Below are positions 43,801 to 52,724 of a stretch of DNA of 64,000 bases, in pieces (positions within the stretch are counted from its first letter, which is position 1; each line of letters starts with the position of its first letter). The translations under genes were made by a program, and so were the position numbers. The notes beneath the pieces were generated by a model that was given only the letters and a program-made list of their open reading frames with translations, was not told where the DNA came from and made no database searches. Source of the DNA: Actinomadura flavalba DSM 45200. GTDB taxonomy: Bacteria; Actinomycetota; Actinomycetes; Streptosporangiales; Streptosporangiaceae. Location of the stretch: the NCBI RefSeq assembly GCF_000374305.1, contig NZ_KB894099.1:62001-126000 (forward strand), given 5' to 3'.

Positions 43801-45402
43801 ATGCTGGACCTGGCCACGCTGCACGACGCCATCGCCGCCGCCGTCCCCGACCGGCCGAGCCTGCTGTGGGGCGCGCGGACCCGGACCTGGCGCGAGACCG
43901 CCGACCGGACGCGGCGGCTGGCGGGCGTCCTGCACGCGCACGGCCTCGGCCGCCGCCACGACGCCCCCGACCCGTGGCGCTCCCCGCACGACCATCTCGG
44001 CCTTTACCTGCACAACGGCCCGGAGTACCTCGAAGGGCTCGTCGGGGCGCACAAAGCACGCGTCGCCCCGTTCAACATCAACTACCGGTACGTGGACGAA
44101 GAGCTCGTCCAGCTCTGCACCGACGCGAGACCCGCCGCACTGCTCTTCCACGCACGTTTCGCCGCGACGCTGGCCCGCGTCCTGCCGAAGCTGGACACGC
44201 GCCCGCTGCTGCTCCAGGTGGCGGACGGCTCCGGCGCCGATCTGCTCCCGGACGCGCTCGACTACGAACAGGCCCTGGCCGACGCCGCCCCGATCACCCT
44301 GGACGCCTCCCCGGGCGATCTCCAGATCCTCTACACCGGTGGCACGACCGGGCTGCCCAAGGGCGTGCTGTGGCGGATCGGGGACCTGATCGCCGGGCCG
44401 CTCGCGCTCGTCCGCCGCGACGGAACCCCGGTCGAAGAGCTGGACGAGGCGGTCGAGCGGGCCGTCCGCTCGACGGCGCGGGTGCTGGTCGCGCCGCCGA
44501 TGATGCACGGTGCGGGAACCTGGTCGGCGCTCGGCGCCTGGTGCGGCGGGGCGCCGGTCGTCCTGCCGGACCGGGTGGACGGGCTCGACGCCGACGACCT
44601 GCTCGACACGGCCGAGAGGCACGCCGTGACCCGGATTCCGCTCGTCGGGGACGCCTTCGCCCGGCCCCTCCTGGCGGCCCTCAAAGCCCGCCCGCGCGGG
44701 CTTCCCGCGCTGCGGACCCTGCTGAACTCGGCCGCCGGGCTCGGCGCCGACGTCCGCGCGGAGCTGGCCGCGCTGCTGCCGCACGTCCGCGTCGTGGACG
44801 TGCTCGGCTCGTCGGAGTCGGGCTTCGCCGTCACCCGGGTGGGGGACGCGCCGTTCGTCCCGTCGCCGGGCACGTGGGTGCTCAGCGCCGACCGCACCCG
44901 CCGCCTGTCGCCCGGCGAGGACGAGACCGGCTGGCTCGCCACGGGCGGCCGGCTCCCGCTCGGCTACCTGGGCGACCCGGCGCGCACGGCGGCGACGTTC
45001 CCGGTCGTGGCGGGCCGCCGCGTCGTCGTCGCGGGCGACCGGGCGCGGCTGTGCGCGGACGGCACGGTCGAGGTGCTGGGACGCGAGGCCACGACGATCA
45101 ACACCGGCGGCGAGAAGGTGTTCGCGGAGGAGGTGGAGGGCGTGCTCCGGGCGGTCCCGGGGGTGGCGGACGCGCTGGTCGTCGGGCGTCCGAGCGAGCG
45201 CTGGGGCACCGAGATCGTCGCCGTCCTGCGCGCCGGGGCCGAGCCCGGCGACGCCGCGCTCCGCGACGCCTGCGCCGCGCGCCTGGCCCGCTACAAGATC
45301 CCCAAGGCGTTCGTCCGCACCGACGCGGGGCTGCGCCTGCCCAACGGCAAGGCCGACTACGCCGCCGCCCGCGCCCTCGTGGACCGAATCACGTTCGGCT
45401 AG
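43801..45402 (+). CDS. Acyl-CoA synthetase (FadD-type, AMP-forming)
   Basis: 533 aa ANL enzyme: P-loop LYTGGTTGLPKGVLWR, A5-type VVDVLGSSESG, hinge with DRARLCADGTVEVLGREATTINTGGEKVFAEEVE, and C-terminal lysine in LPNGKADYAAA. The N-terminus PFNINYRYVDEEL is typical of actinobacterial fatty-acid or steroid side-chain ligases (FadD19/FadD3-like). The ATG at 43801 follows GAGGAG. The next gene starts 1 bp after its stop, so the two are co-transcribed. Confidence 0.88.
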   Translation: MLDLATLHDAIAAAVPDRPSLLWGARTRTWRETADRTRRLAGVLHAHGLGRRHDAPDPWRSPHDHLGLYLHNGPEYLEGLVGAHKARVAPFNINYRYVDEELVQLCTDARPAALLFHARFAATLARVLPKLDTRPLLLQVADGSGADLLPDALDYEQALADAAPITLDASPGDLQILYTGGTTGLPKGVLWRIGDLIAGPLALVRRDGTPVEELDEAVERAVRSTARVLVAPPMMHGAGTWSALGAWCGGAPVVLPDRVDGLDADDLLDTAERHAVTRIPLVGDAFARPLLAALKARPRGLPALRTLLNSAAGLGADVRAELAALLPHVRVVDVLGSSESGFAVTRVGDAPFVPSPGTWVLSADRTRRLSPGEDETGWLATGGRLPLGYLGDPARTAATFPVVAGRRVVVAGDRARLCADGTVEVLGREATTINTGGEKVFAEEVEGVLRAVPGVADALVVGRPSERWGTEIVAVLRAGAEPGDAALRDACAARLARYKIPKAFVRTDAGLRLPNGKADYAAARALVDRITFG

Positions 45403-45403
45403 C

Positions 45404-46189
45404 ATGACGGGCATGCCGGATCTGGACAGCCTGCTCACCGACCTCGCCGCCGAGGGCGAGGCCCTGGACGCCCTCGTCGGACCGCTCGCACCGGAGGCGT
45501 GGGCCACCCCGACCCCGGCCGCCGGATGGACGATCGCGCACCAGATCGCCCACCTGCTGTGGACGGACGAGATGTCCGTGCTCGCCGCCACCGACGCCGA
45601 CGGCTTCGCCAAGAGCCTGGAGGGCGCCACCCTCGACCTGGTCGAACGCGGCGCCGAGGAGGGCGCCCGCCGCGACCCGGCCGACCTGCTCGCGTCCTGG
45701 CGGCAGAGCCGCCGCGACGTCGTCGCCGCGCTCGCCGCCGTCCCCGCCGGGACGCGGGTGCCCTGGTACGGGCCGCCGATGGGCGCCGCGTCGATGGCGA
45801 CCGCGCGGCTGATGGAGACGTGGGCGCACGGCCTGGACGTCGCCGACGCGCTCGGCGCCGTCGTCGCGCCGACCGACCGGCTGCGGCACGTCGCGCACAT
45901 CGGCGTCCGCGCCCGCGACTTCGCCTACCTCAACCGGGGCCTCACCCCGCCCGCCGAGCCGTTCCGGATCACGATCGACGCCCCGTCCGGCGCCGTGTGG
46001 ACGTGGGGGCCGGACGACGCCGCGCAGTCCGTGCGCGGACCCGCGCTCGACTTCGCGCTGCTGGTGACGCGCCGCCGCCACCCCGCCGACCTCGCCGTGC
46101 GGGCGGACGGCCCGGACTCCCAACACTGGCTGACGATCGCGCAGGCGTTCGCCGGACCGCCCGGCGACGACCCGCGCCGCGCAGGTTAG
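45404..46189 (+). CDS. TIGR03084-type DinB/MDMPI-fold metal-binding protein
   Basis: 261 aa. WTIAHQIAHLLWTDEMSVLAA (about 43-63) supplies the His residues of the DinB/maleylpyruvate-isomerase-like metal site, with ARLMETWAHGLDVADALG as the third ligand region. The C-terminal domain (APSGAVWTWGPDDAAQSVRGPALDFALLVTRR) is the SCP2-like part seen in mycothiol-dependent relatives. It could be a thiol-dependent isomerase or transferase acting with the acyl-CoA synthetase. ATG 45404 or 45413. Confidence 0.83.
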   Translation: MTGMPDLDSLLTDLAAEGEALDALVGPLAPEAWATPTPAAGWTIAHQIAHLLWTDEMSVLAATDADGFAKSLEGATLDLVERGAEEGARRDPADLLASWRQSRRDVVAALAAVPAGTRVPWYGPPMGAASMATARLMETWAHGLDVADALGAVVAPTDRLRHVAHIGVRARDFAYLNRGLTPPAEPFRITIDAPSGAVWTWGPDDAAQSVRGPALDFALLVTRRRHPADLAVRADGPDSQHWLTIAQAFAGPPGDDPRRAG

Positions 46190-46218
46190 AACCACCGCAC
46201 GCTGGACAGATCGACGGT

Positions 46219-46683
46219 ATGACCCTTCTGATCGCCTATGACGGTTCCGCGGACGCGCAGACGGCCATCGCCTACGCGGGCGCCCACCTCAAGCCCGAAC
46301 CGGCGGTCGTGCTCACGGTGTGGGAGCCGCTGCTGGCGCAGCTCGCGTGGGCGCCGATGGCGGCGGCCGGGGCGATGCCGCCCGCCGACGAGGACGCCGG
46401 GAAGTACTCCGAGGAGACCGAGGCCGAGCGGCTGGCCGAGCAGGGCGCGGCGCTGGCGCGCGAGGCCGGGTTCCTGGAGGTCCGCCCGGTCTCGGAACGC
46501 TCCAACGGCCCGACGTGGGCCGCGATCGTGGACGTCGCCGCCGAAGTCGACGCCTCGGTCATCGTGATGGGCTCGCGCGGCCTGTCGGCGGCCCGCTCGG
46601 TGCTGCTGGGCAGCGTCTCCGACCGCGTCCTGCACCACGCGAACCGGCCGATGCTCATCGTGCCCAACCGCCCGGCGGACTGA
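46219..46683 (+). CDS. Universal stress protein UspA family
   Basis: 154 aa single Usp domain: MTLLIAYDGSADAQTAIAYA at the start and the ATP-binding GSRGLSAARSVLLGSVSDRVLHHA at the end (GxxG-9-GS/T pattern). It should bind ATP. It follows the TIGR03084 gene by about 30 bp and converges with the macrodomain gene, with 4 bp between stops. Confidence 0.9.
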   Translation: MTLLIAYDGSADAQTAIAYAGAHLKPEPAVVLTVWEPLLAQLAWAPMAAAGAMPPADEDAGKYSEETEAERLAEQGAALAREAGFLEVRPVSERSNGPTWAAIVDVAAEVDASVIVMGSRGLSAARSVLLGSVSDRVLHHANRPMLIVPNRPAD

Positions 46684-46687
46684 GCGT

Positions 46688-47197
46688 TCAGCCCGTCAGG
46701 GCCTTCTCGAACGCCGCGTAGACATCGGGCGTGAAGAGCACGAAACGGGCCTCGTCGACCTGGGTGGGGGTGGCGCGGACCGTGCCCACCGCGATGCGCG
46801 CGGCGTCGTCGACGGGCCAGCCGTAGATGCCCGCCGACACGGCCGGGAACGCCACCGACGTCACGCCCAGGTCGTCCGCGACGCGCAGCGACTCGCGGTA
46901 GCAGGACGCGAGCTGGTCGGAGCGGTCGGTCTGCGCCGAGAAGACGGGGCCGACCGTGTGGATGACCCAGCGGGCGGGCAGGTCGCCGGCGGTCGTCGCG
47001 ACGGCCGCGCCGGTCGCCAGGCCCGCGCCGTACTGGGCGGCGCGCAGCGCGCGGCATTCCTCCAGGATCGCCGCGCCGCCGCGCCGGTGGATGGCGCCGT
47101 CCACGCCGCTGCCGCCCAGCAGCGAGGAGTTGGCCGCGTTGACGACGGCGTCCACCGCCTGCTCGGTGATGTCGCCCTGTACCAGCGTGATCCGCAT
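46688..47197 (-). CDS. Macrodomain protein, O-acetyl-ADP-ribose deacetylase-like
   Basis: 169 aa, a stand-alone macrodomain. LVQGDITEQAVDAVVNAANSSLLGGSGVDGAIHRRGG (about 5-41) contains the ADP-ribose-binding Asp and Asn and the GGxGVDGAIH catalytic loop of YmdB/MacroD enzymes. The second phosphate loop is FPAVSAGIYGWP. It removes ADP-ribosyl or acetyl groups from ADP-ribose conjugates. No ART gene is adjacent; the TNT NADase lies 8 kb away. Confidence 0.9.
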   Translation of the reverse strand: MRITLVQGDITEQAVDAVVNAANSSLLGGSGVDGAIHRRGGAAILEECRALRAAQYGAGLATGAAVATTAGDLPARWVIHTVGPVFSAQTDRSDQLASCYRESLRVADDLGVTSVAFPAVSAGIYGWPVDDAARIAVGTVRATPTQVDEARFVLFTPDVYAAFEKALTG

Positions 47198-47263
47198 GAC
47201 CTCTGCCTTCCACCGACCCCGTCCGGATGCGCCCCCTCCCCGACCCTAACCGGACGCGGCGGG

Positions 47264-48919
47264 TCAGACGGGCGAGCGGCGCGCGCCGTCCGAGCGCAGC
47301 CAGCGGCAGCCGTACGGGGGCAGCCGCAGCGTCATCTCACCGCCGGTGACCTCGGTGTCGCCGTCGTCGAGCAGGTCGTGCCAGACGCCGTCGGGCAGGC
47401 CCGCGATCGTGCAGTCCGCCTCGGTCCCGGCGAAGTTGTGCACGGTGACGACCGCGCGGCCGTCGACGGACGCGCGGTGCGCCAGGACGGCGTCGGCCCC
47501 GGCGTCGAGCACCTCGACGTCACCGAACGCCAGCTCGGGCGTCTCCCGGTACCGCTCGACGAGCAGCCGTATCCACGACAGCAGCGAGTCGGCGTCGTTG
47601 CGCTGGGACGCCACGTTGACGCGGTCGGGCCCGAACTCGCCCTCCGCGAGCCGCGCCGGGAACGTCTTCGGGTCGGCGGTGGAGAAGCCCGCGCCCGGCC
47701 CGGGACGCCACTGCATCGGCGTGCGGACCGCCGCGCGCGCCTCCTCGGCCAGGTTCTCCCCCATCCCGATCTCCTCGCCGTAGAACAGGACGGGCGTGCC
47801 GGGCAGCGCGAACAGCAGGCTGTAGACCATCTTCACGCGCGGCAGGTCGCCGCCGAGCATCGGCGGCAGGCGGCGGCGCAGGCCCCGGTCGTACAGGCGC
47901 ATGTCCTCCTCGGGGCCGAACGCGGCGAAGACCTCCTGCTTCTCGGCCTCGCTCAGCTTGTCGAGGGTCAGTTCGTCGTGGTTGCGGACGAACGTCGCCC
48001 AGTGGCCGTCCTTGGGCGGCAGGGGGCGTTCGCGCAGCGTCGCGGCGAGCGGGCGGGCGTCGCCGCGCGCCAGGCCGAGGTACATCGCCTGCATGCCGGG
48101 GAAGTCGAAGCTCAGCGTCAGCTCGGGGGCCTCGTCTCCGAAGAACTCCATCGCGTCCGGATACGGCAGGTTGACCTCACCGAGCAGGATGGCCTGCTCG
48201 CCCCGGCGGTCGAGGAAGGCGCGCAGGTCCGCGAGGTAGTCGTGCGGGTCGGGGAGCTTGACGGCGTCGGCCTGGCCGGTCGTTTCGAGCATGAACGGGA
48301 CGGCGTCCACCCGGAAGCCCGACAGGCCGAGTTCCGTCCAGAACCCCATGATCCGCGCTATCTCGTCCCGGACCTCCGGGTTGGTGATGTTCAGATCGGG
48401 CTGGTGCCGGTAGAAGCGGTGAAGGTAGTACTGCCGGGTCTTACGGTCGTACGTCCAGAGACCCTTCTCCTTGTCGGGGAAGATCACGCCCTTCGGGCCG
48501 TCCTTGGGCGGCTTGTCCGCCCAGACGTACCAGTCGCGGTACTTGGAGTTCCGCGAGCGGCGGGCCTCCTTGAACCAGGGGTGCTGGTCAGACGTGTGGT
48601 TGACGACCAGGTCCGCGATGACCCGGATGCCCCGGTCGCGCGCGGTGCGCAGGAACTCCACGACGTCCCCGTGCGTGCCGAGGCGAGGGTCGACGCCGTA
48701 GAAGTCGGTGATGTCGTAGCCGTCGTCGCGGTCGGGCGTCGGATAGAACGGCATCAGCCAGATGCACGTCACGCCGAGCCGATCCAGATGGTCGATGCGC
48801 TGGGTGAGGCCGCGGAAGTCCCCGATCCCGTCGCCGTTCCCGTCCTGGAACGTCTCGACGTCCAGGCAGTAGACGACGGCGTTCTTCCACCACAGGTCGG
48901 CGGTCCGGCTGATCTTCAT
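47264..48919 (-). CDS. GH13 alpha-amylase-family enzyme, trehalose-synthase-like
   Basis: 551 aa. (beta/alpha)8 barrel with all GH13 regions: DLVVNHTSDQHPWF (I), GFRVDAVPF with the nucleophile Asp (II), LLGEVNLPY with the acid Glu (III) and VRNHDELTL (IV). The N-terminal WWKNAVVYCLDVETFQDGNGDGIGD resembles trehalose synthase or maltose-acting glucosyltransferases. The C-terminal beta domain ends YGCRWLRSD. It lies 2 bp behind the LLM-oxidoreductase gene and is probably translated from the same mRNA. Confidence 0.9.
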   Translation of the reverse strand: MKISRTADLWWKNAVVYCLDVETFQDGNGDGIGDFRGLTQRIDHLDRLGVTCIWLMPFYPTPDRDDGYDITDFYGVDPRLGTHGDVVEFLRTARDRGIRVIADLVVNHTSDQHPWFKEARRSRNSKYRDWYVWADKPPKDGPKGVIFPDKEKGLWTYDRKTRQYYLHRFYRHQPDLNITNPEVRDEIARIMGFWTELGLSGFRVDAVPFMLETTGQADAVKLPDPHDYLADLRAFLDRRGEQAILLGEVNLPYPDAMEFFGDEAPELTLSFDFPGMQAMYLGLARGDARPLAATLRERPLPPKDGHWATFVRNHDELTLDKLSEAEKQEVFAAFGPEEDMRLYDRGLRRRLPPMLGGDLPRVKMVYSLLFALPGTPVLFYGEEIGMGENLAEEARAAVRTPMQWRPGPGAGFSTADPKTFPARLAEGEFGPDRVNVASQRNDADSLLSWIRLLVERYRETPELAFGDVEVLDAGADAVLAHRASVDGRAVVTVHNFAGTEADCTIAGLPDGVWHDLLDDGDTEVTGGEMTLRLPPYGCRWLRSDGARRSPV

Positions 48920-48921
48920 GG

Positions 48922-49884
48922 TCACGCGTCCTTGAGCTGCGGGAGGACCTTCGCACCGAAGGCGTCGATGAACGGGGCCAGGTCCTGGCCGACGTGGTGG
49001 AGCTGAATCCCGTCGAAGCCGAGGTCGGCGTAAGCGCGGAGGCGGGCGGTGTGGCGGGCGAGGTCGGACGACACGTTCACCGTCCGCCCGACCTGCTCGG
49101 GGGTGACGTGCTCGGAGACGCGGTCGAAGTGCTCGGGCGTCTCCAGGTCCCAGCAGACCGGGGGCGGGAACACGTTGCTGCGCCACTGGTCGTGGGCGAT
49201 CCGGGCGGCCTCGTCCTCGTCCGGCGCCCAGCTCAGGTGGACCTGGAGGTAGAGGGGGCCGCGCCCGCCCGCGTCGCGGTAGGCGGCGATCATCGCGCGC
49301 AGGTGGTCGTCGGGGGCGTTGACGGTGATGAGGCCGTCGGCCCACTCGGCGCACCAGCGGGCCGTCTCGACGCTGACGGCCGCGCCGACGAGCGCGGGCG
49401 GCGTCTCCGGCAGCGTCCACAGCCGGGCACGGTCCACGGTGACCAGGCCGTCGTGGCTGACCTCCTCACCGGCGAGCAGCGCGCGGATCACGTCCACGCA
49501 CTCGCGGAGGCGGCGGGTGCGCAGCTCCTTGCGCGGCCAGCGGTCGCCGGTGATGTGCTCGTTGGACGCCTCGCCGGTGCCGAGCGCCGCCCAGAACCGG
49601 CCGGGGAACATCGACCCGAGCGTCCCGATCGCCTGCGCGATGATCGCCGGGTGGTAGCGCTGGCCGGGGGCGTTGACGACGCCGAACGGCAGCTCGGTCG
49701 CCTGGAGCGCGGCGCCGAGCCACGCCCAGGCGAACCCGGACTCGCCCTGCCGCTCGCTCCACGGCGCGAAGTGGTCGGAGCACATGGCCGCGCCGAACCC
49801 CGCCCGCTCGGCGCGCACGACGGCGTCCAGCAGGGCGCCGGGGGCGATCTGTTCGTGCGAGGCGTGGATTCCGTAGACGGTCAT
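48922..49884 (-). CDS. LLM-class oxidoreductase, TIGR03885-like (FMN-dependent)
   Basis: 320 aa luciferase-like monooxygenase fold from ATG 49884 (MTVYGIHASHEQIAPG). The strings AAMCSDHFAPWSERQG, APGQRYHPAIIAQA and FWAALGTGEASNEHITGDRWP match the TIGR03885 group, thought to use FMN rather than F420. A longer frame adds six residues (MGTAPR). Its operon partner is the GH13 enzyme, a recurrent pairing in actinobacteria as far as I recall. The substrate is unknown. Confidence 0.87.
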   Translation of the reverse strand: MTVYGIHASHEQIAPGALLDAVVRAERAGFGAAMCSDHFAPWSERQGESGFAWAWLGAALQATELPFGVVNAPGQRYHPAIIAQAIGTLGSMFPGRFWAALGTGEASNEHITGDRWPRKELRTRRLRECVDVIRALLAGEEVSHDGLVTVDRARLWTLPETPPALVGAAVSVETARWCAEWADGLITVNAPDDHLRAMIAAYRDAGGRGPLYLQVHLSWAPDEDEAARIAHDQWRSNVFPPPVCWDLETPEHFDRVSEHVTPEQVGRTVNVSSDLARHTARLRAYADLGFDGIQLHHVGQDLAPFIDAFGAKVLPQLKDA

Positions 49885-49933
49885 GCGCGGCGCAGTACCC
49901 ACCGAATCCGAAGAAACTCCATCTTCGCCCCGA

Positions 49934-49958
49934 ACCCCGCCCTACCTGCGGGCGGGGT
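49934..49958 (-). terminator. Terminator after the PepSY gene
   Basis: ACCCCGCCC (49934-49942) pairs with GGGCGGGGT (49950-49958) around a 7-nt loop, 15 bp past the PepSY stop on the minus strand. Confidence 0.6.
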
Positions 49959-49973
49959 CCGGAGGGGGCGAGG

Positions 49974-50525
49974 TCAGTCGTCGTCGGCGTCGTCGTCGGT
50001 GTCGGGGGCGTTGGCGGTCACCTGGCCGTTGCCGTCGAAGGTGAGGTCGCGTTCGGCGCCCTTGGCGTCGGTGACCTCGACCTCCCAGCCGGTGCCGGTG
50101 AACTCGGCGCCGGTGACGGTGCCCTGCGCGGTGCGCAGCGCCGTCGCGGCGGCCGCCTCGGCGGTGACCTTGCTCGCGCGCAGCGCCTTGGCCTCGGCGT
50201 CGCGGGTGGCGCGGTCGTCGTCGTCCTGGTCCACGGCGTTGCGGGCGACCTTGCCGGAGTCGCCCGCGATCTCCAGTTCGCGCCAGGCGCCGTCCGCACC
50301 GACGACCGTGACCTCCCAGACGCCGTCGTCCAGCTCCAGCTCCGCGACGTGGCCGGGGGCCGCGCGCAGGGCCGTCTGCGCGGCCTGCGCGGCCGTCAGC
50401 CTGACGTCCTTCGGCGCGGGCTCGGTGCCGCGATCGGCGGCCACGGCGGCGGTCGCGCCGCCCGCGGCGAGGACTCCGCCCGCGAGGGCGCTGATGATGA
50501 CGACCTTCTTCGTCCGTGTGTTCAT
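49974..50525 (-). CDS. Secreted PepSY-domain protein
   Basis: 183 aa. Signal peptide or anchor MNTRTKKVVIISALAGGVLAAGGATAAVAA, then two PepSY repeats (about 40-105 and 115-170), each ending in a WEVEV/WEVTV strand followed by acidic loops. The C-terminus is an Asp-rich tail. PepSY proteins inhibit peptidases or sense the envelope. Such genes are often controlled by a neighbouring two-component system, which here is divergent over 82 bp containing phased repeats. Confidence 0.87.
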   Translation of the reverse strand: MNTRTKKVVIISALAGGVLAAGGATAAVAADRGTEPAPKDVRLTAAQAAQTALRAAPGHVAELELDDGVWEVTVVGADGAWRELEIAGDSGKVARNAVDQDDDDRATRDAEAKALRASKVTAEAAAATALRTAQGTVTGAEFTGTGWEVEVTDAKGAERDLTFDGNGQVTANAPDTDDDADDD

Positions 50526-50557
50526 GGCTCCAGCGTGGAGGGCGCGGCTGAGGCTCC

Positions 50558-50585
50558 CCTGAAGCTTCCTGAAGCCCGCTTCAGG
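50558..50585. promoter_or_regulatory. Helically phased CCTGAAGC operator between PepSY gene and response regulator
   Basis: CCTGAAGC at 50558-50565 and 50568-50575, then inverted as GCTTCAGG at 50578-50585. Start positions are exactly 10 bp apart, placing all three on one DNA face, as for OmpR/PhoB-type dimers. The last pair forms the perfect palindrome CCTGAAGCCCGCTTCAGG. Confidence 0.7.
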
Positions 50586-50607
50586 CGCCGTCTGGCAGCC
50601 TGGACGC

Positions 50608-51279
50608 ATGCGCCTGCTGATCGTCGAGGACGAACGCCGGCTCGCGGTGTCCCTCGCCCGCGGGCTCACCGCCGAGGGCTACGCCGTCGACCTCGCGCAC
50701 GACGGCGACACCGGGCTCGACCTGGCGCTCGGCGGCGAGCACGACCTCATCGTCCTCGACATCATGCTGCCCGGCCGCAACGGCTACCGCGTCTGCGCCG
50801 ACCTGCGCGCCGCCGGGGTCGCGACGCCGATCCTCATGCTCACCGCCAAGGACGGCGAGTACGACGAGGCCGAGGGGCTCGACACCGGCGCCGACGACTA
50901 CCTCACCAAGCCGTTCTCCTACGTGGTGCTGCTCGCCCGCGTCCGCGCGCTGCTGCGGCGCCGCGCGGCGGGCGGGCTGCCGCGCGTCACCGTCGGCGAC
51001 CTCGTCGTGGACCCCGGCGCGCAGCGGGTCTGGCGCGGGGACGCCGAGGTCGCGCTGACGGCCAAGGAGTTCGCCGTGTTGGAGTACCTGGCGGTGAACG
51101 CCGAGACGGTCGTGTCCAAGACGCGGATCATCGAGCACGTGTGGGACGTCGCCTACGACGGCGACCCCAACATCGTCGAGGTGTACGTGTCCGCGCTGCG
51201 CCGCAAGATCGACGCGCCGTTCGGGCGGACGTCGCTGCGGACCGTCCGGGGCGCCGGATACCGGCTGACGGCCCGGTGA
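50608..51279 (+). CDS. OmpR-family response regulator
   Basis: 223 aa. Receiver: VEDER pocket, phospho-acceptor Asp51 (VLDIMLPGRNG) and Lys101 (LTKPF). The winged helix (about 130-223) has LTAKEFAVLEYLAVNAE, TRIIEHVWD and VYVSALRRKID with VRGAGYRL. It probably binds the phased repeats just upstream and controls itself and the divergent PepSY gene. The stop shares GTGA with the kinase start. Confidence 0.92.
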   Translation: MRLLIVEDERRLAVSLARGLTAEGYAVDLAHDGDTGLDLALGGEHDLIVLDIMLPGRNGYRVCADLRAAGVATPILMLTAKDGEYDEAEGLDTGADDYLTKPFSYVVLLARVRALLRRRAAGGLPRVTVGDLVVDPGAQRVWRGDAEVALTAKEFAVLEYLAVNAETVVSKTRIIEHVWDVAYDGDPNIVEVYVSALRRKIDAPFGRTSLRTVRGAGYRLTAR

Positions 51280-52592
51280 CGGGGTCGGTCCGGGCGCGGG
51301 CGACGCTGGCGGCGACCGGCGTCGTCGCCGTCGCGCTCGCGCTCGCCGGGGTCGTGACCGTGCTGCTGCTGCGCGCCGAGCTGCGCGGGCAGGCGTCGCT
51401 GGAGGCCGAGCTGGAGGCGCGGGACGTCGCGGCGCGGGTCGCGGCGGGCGCGTCCGACCTGGACCTCTCCGACGACGTCCCGGTGCGGGTGCTCGTCGCC
51501 GGACGCGTCGTCGCGCAGAGCGAGGACCTGGAGGCGATGACCGGCCTGCCCGAACCCGACGACGAGGACGCCTCCTTCGCCACCGGCACCGCCCGCGTGG
51601 ACGGCGAGACCGGCGACTACCGGTTCGCCGCCGTCCCCGTCCGGGCGGCGGACGGCCGGGACGCCGTGGTCGTCGCGGGCGTCTCGCTCGCCGCCGAGCG
51701 CGAGGGCGCCCGCACCGTCGCGACGGCGCTGCTGGCCGGCCTGCCGCCGCTGCTGGCCGTCGTCGCCGCCGTCACCTGGCTCGTCACGCGGCGGGCGCTG
51801 CGGCCCGTGGAGGGCATCCGCGCCGAGATGGCGGCGATCACCGCGTCCGGCGACCTGGCGCGGCGCGTCCCGGTGCCGCGCACGCGCGACGAGGTGCGGC
51901 GGCTCGCGACCACGACCAACGCCACGCTCGCCGCGCTGGAGGAGGCCGTGGCGCGGCAGCGCGCGTTCGTCGCGGACGCCTCGCACGAGCTGCGCAGCCC
52001 GATCGCGTCGCTGCGCACGCAGGTCGAGGTGGCGCAGGCGCATCCGGCGCTGCTCGACGTGGACGGGCTCGTCGAGGACGTCGTCCGGCTCCAGCACCTC
52101 GCCGCCGACCTGCTGCTGCTGGCCCGGCTGGACGCCGGGGACACCACGCCCGCCGCGCGCGTCGACCTCGCGGACCTGGTCCGGGAGGAGGGCGCCCGGC
52201 CCCGGCCCGGACCGCCGGTTAGGGTCGACGTCCGGGCGGCGCCCACCGTGTCCGGGCACGCCGGGCGGCTGACCCGCGCGGTCGGCAACCTGCTCGACAA
52301 CGCGGCGCGACACGCCGAGTCAGAAATTCTCATCTCTCTGCGCGAACAGGACGGCCGGGCGATCATCGACGTGGCCGACGACGGGCCCGGAATCCCCCCG
52401 GCAGACCGCGAAAGGGTCTTCGAGCGGTTCGTCCGGCTGGACGACGCGCGCAGCCGCGACGCGGGCGGCGCCGGGCTCGGACTGGCGATCTCGCGCGACC
52501 TCGTCCTTGCCTCCGGCGGTACTCTCACGACAGGGGCCGCTACGGAGGGCGGCGCCCTGCTGACGATCACGCTCCCGGTCGCGGTTCCCTGA
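51276..52592 (+). CDS. Sensor histidine kinase
   Basis: 438 aa. Two membrane helices (about 11-33 and 150-170) bracket a sensor loop of about 115 residues rich in Asp/Glu. HAMP-like residues 171-225 are followed by HisKA with phospho-acceptor His237 (FVADASHELRSP) and HATPase motifs AVGNLLDNAARHA, DVADDGPGIPP and GGAGLGLAISRDL. It is translationally coupled to the regulator. The acidic loop could sense cations or envelope stress, but this is speculative. Confidence 0.92.
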   Translation: MTGSVRARATLAATGVVAVALALAGVVTVLLLRAELRGQASLEAELEARDVAARVAAGASDLDLSDDVPVRVLVAGRVVAQSEDLEAMTGLPEPDDEDASFATGTARVDGETGDYRFAAVPVRAADGRDAVVVAGVSLAAEREGARTVATALLAGLPPLLAVVAAVTWLVTRRALRPVEGIRAEMAAITASGDLARRVPVPRTRDEVRRLATTTNATLAALEEAVARQRAFVADASHELRSPIASLRTQVEVAQAHPALLDVDGLVEDVVRLQHLAADLLLLARLDAGDTTPAARVDLADLVREEGARPRPGPPVRVDVRAAPTVSGHAGRLTRAVGNLLDNAARHAESEILISLREQDGRAIIDVADDGPGIPPADRERVFERFVRLDDARSRDAGGAGLGLAISRDLVLASGGTLTTGAATEGGALLTITLPVAVP

Positions 52593-52724
52593 CCGCGCGG
52601 CGGCGGTCGCGGCGGACGATCAGTGGTCGGAACCACCCGGTCAGGGAGGGAAACGTGGGTGGACGCGGGGCTAGACTGCCGTCAGGACGACCACAATGAC
52701 GTGTAAGTCGTGGAGGTTCCCCCC

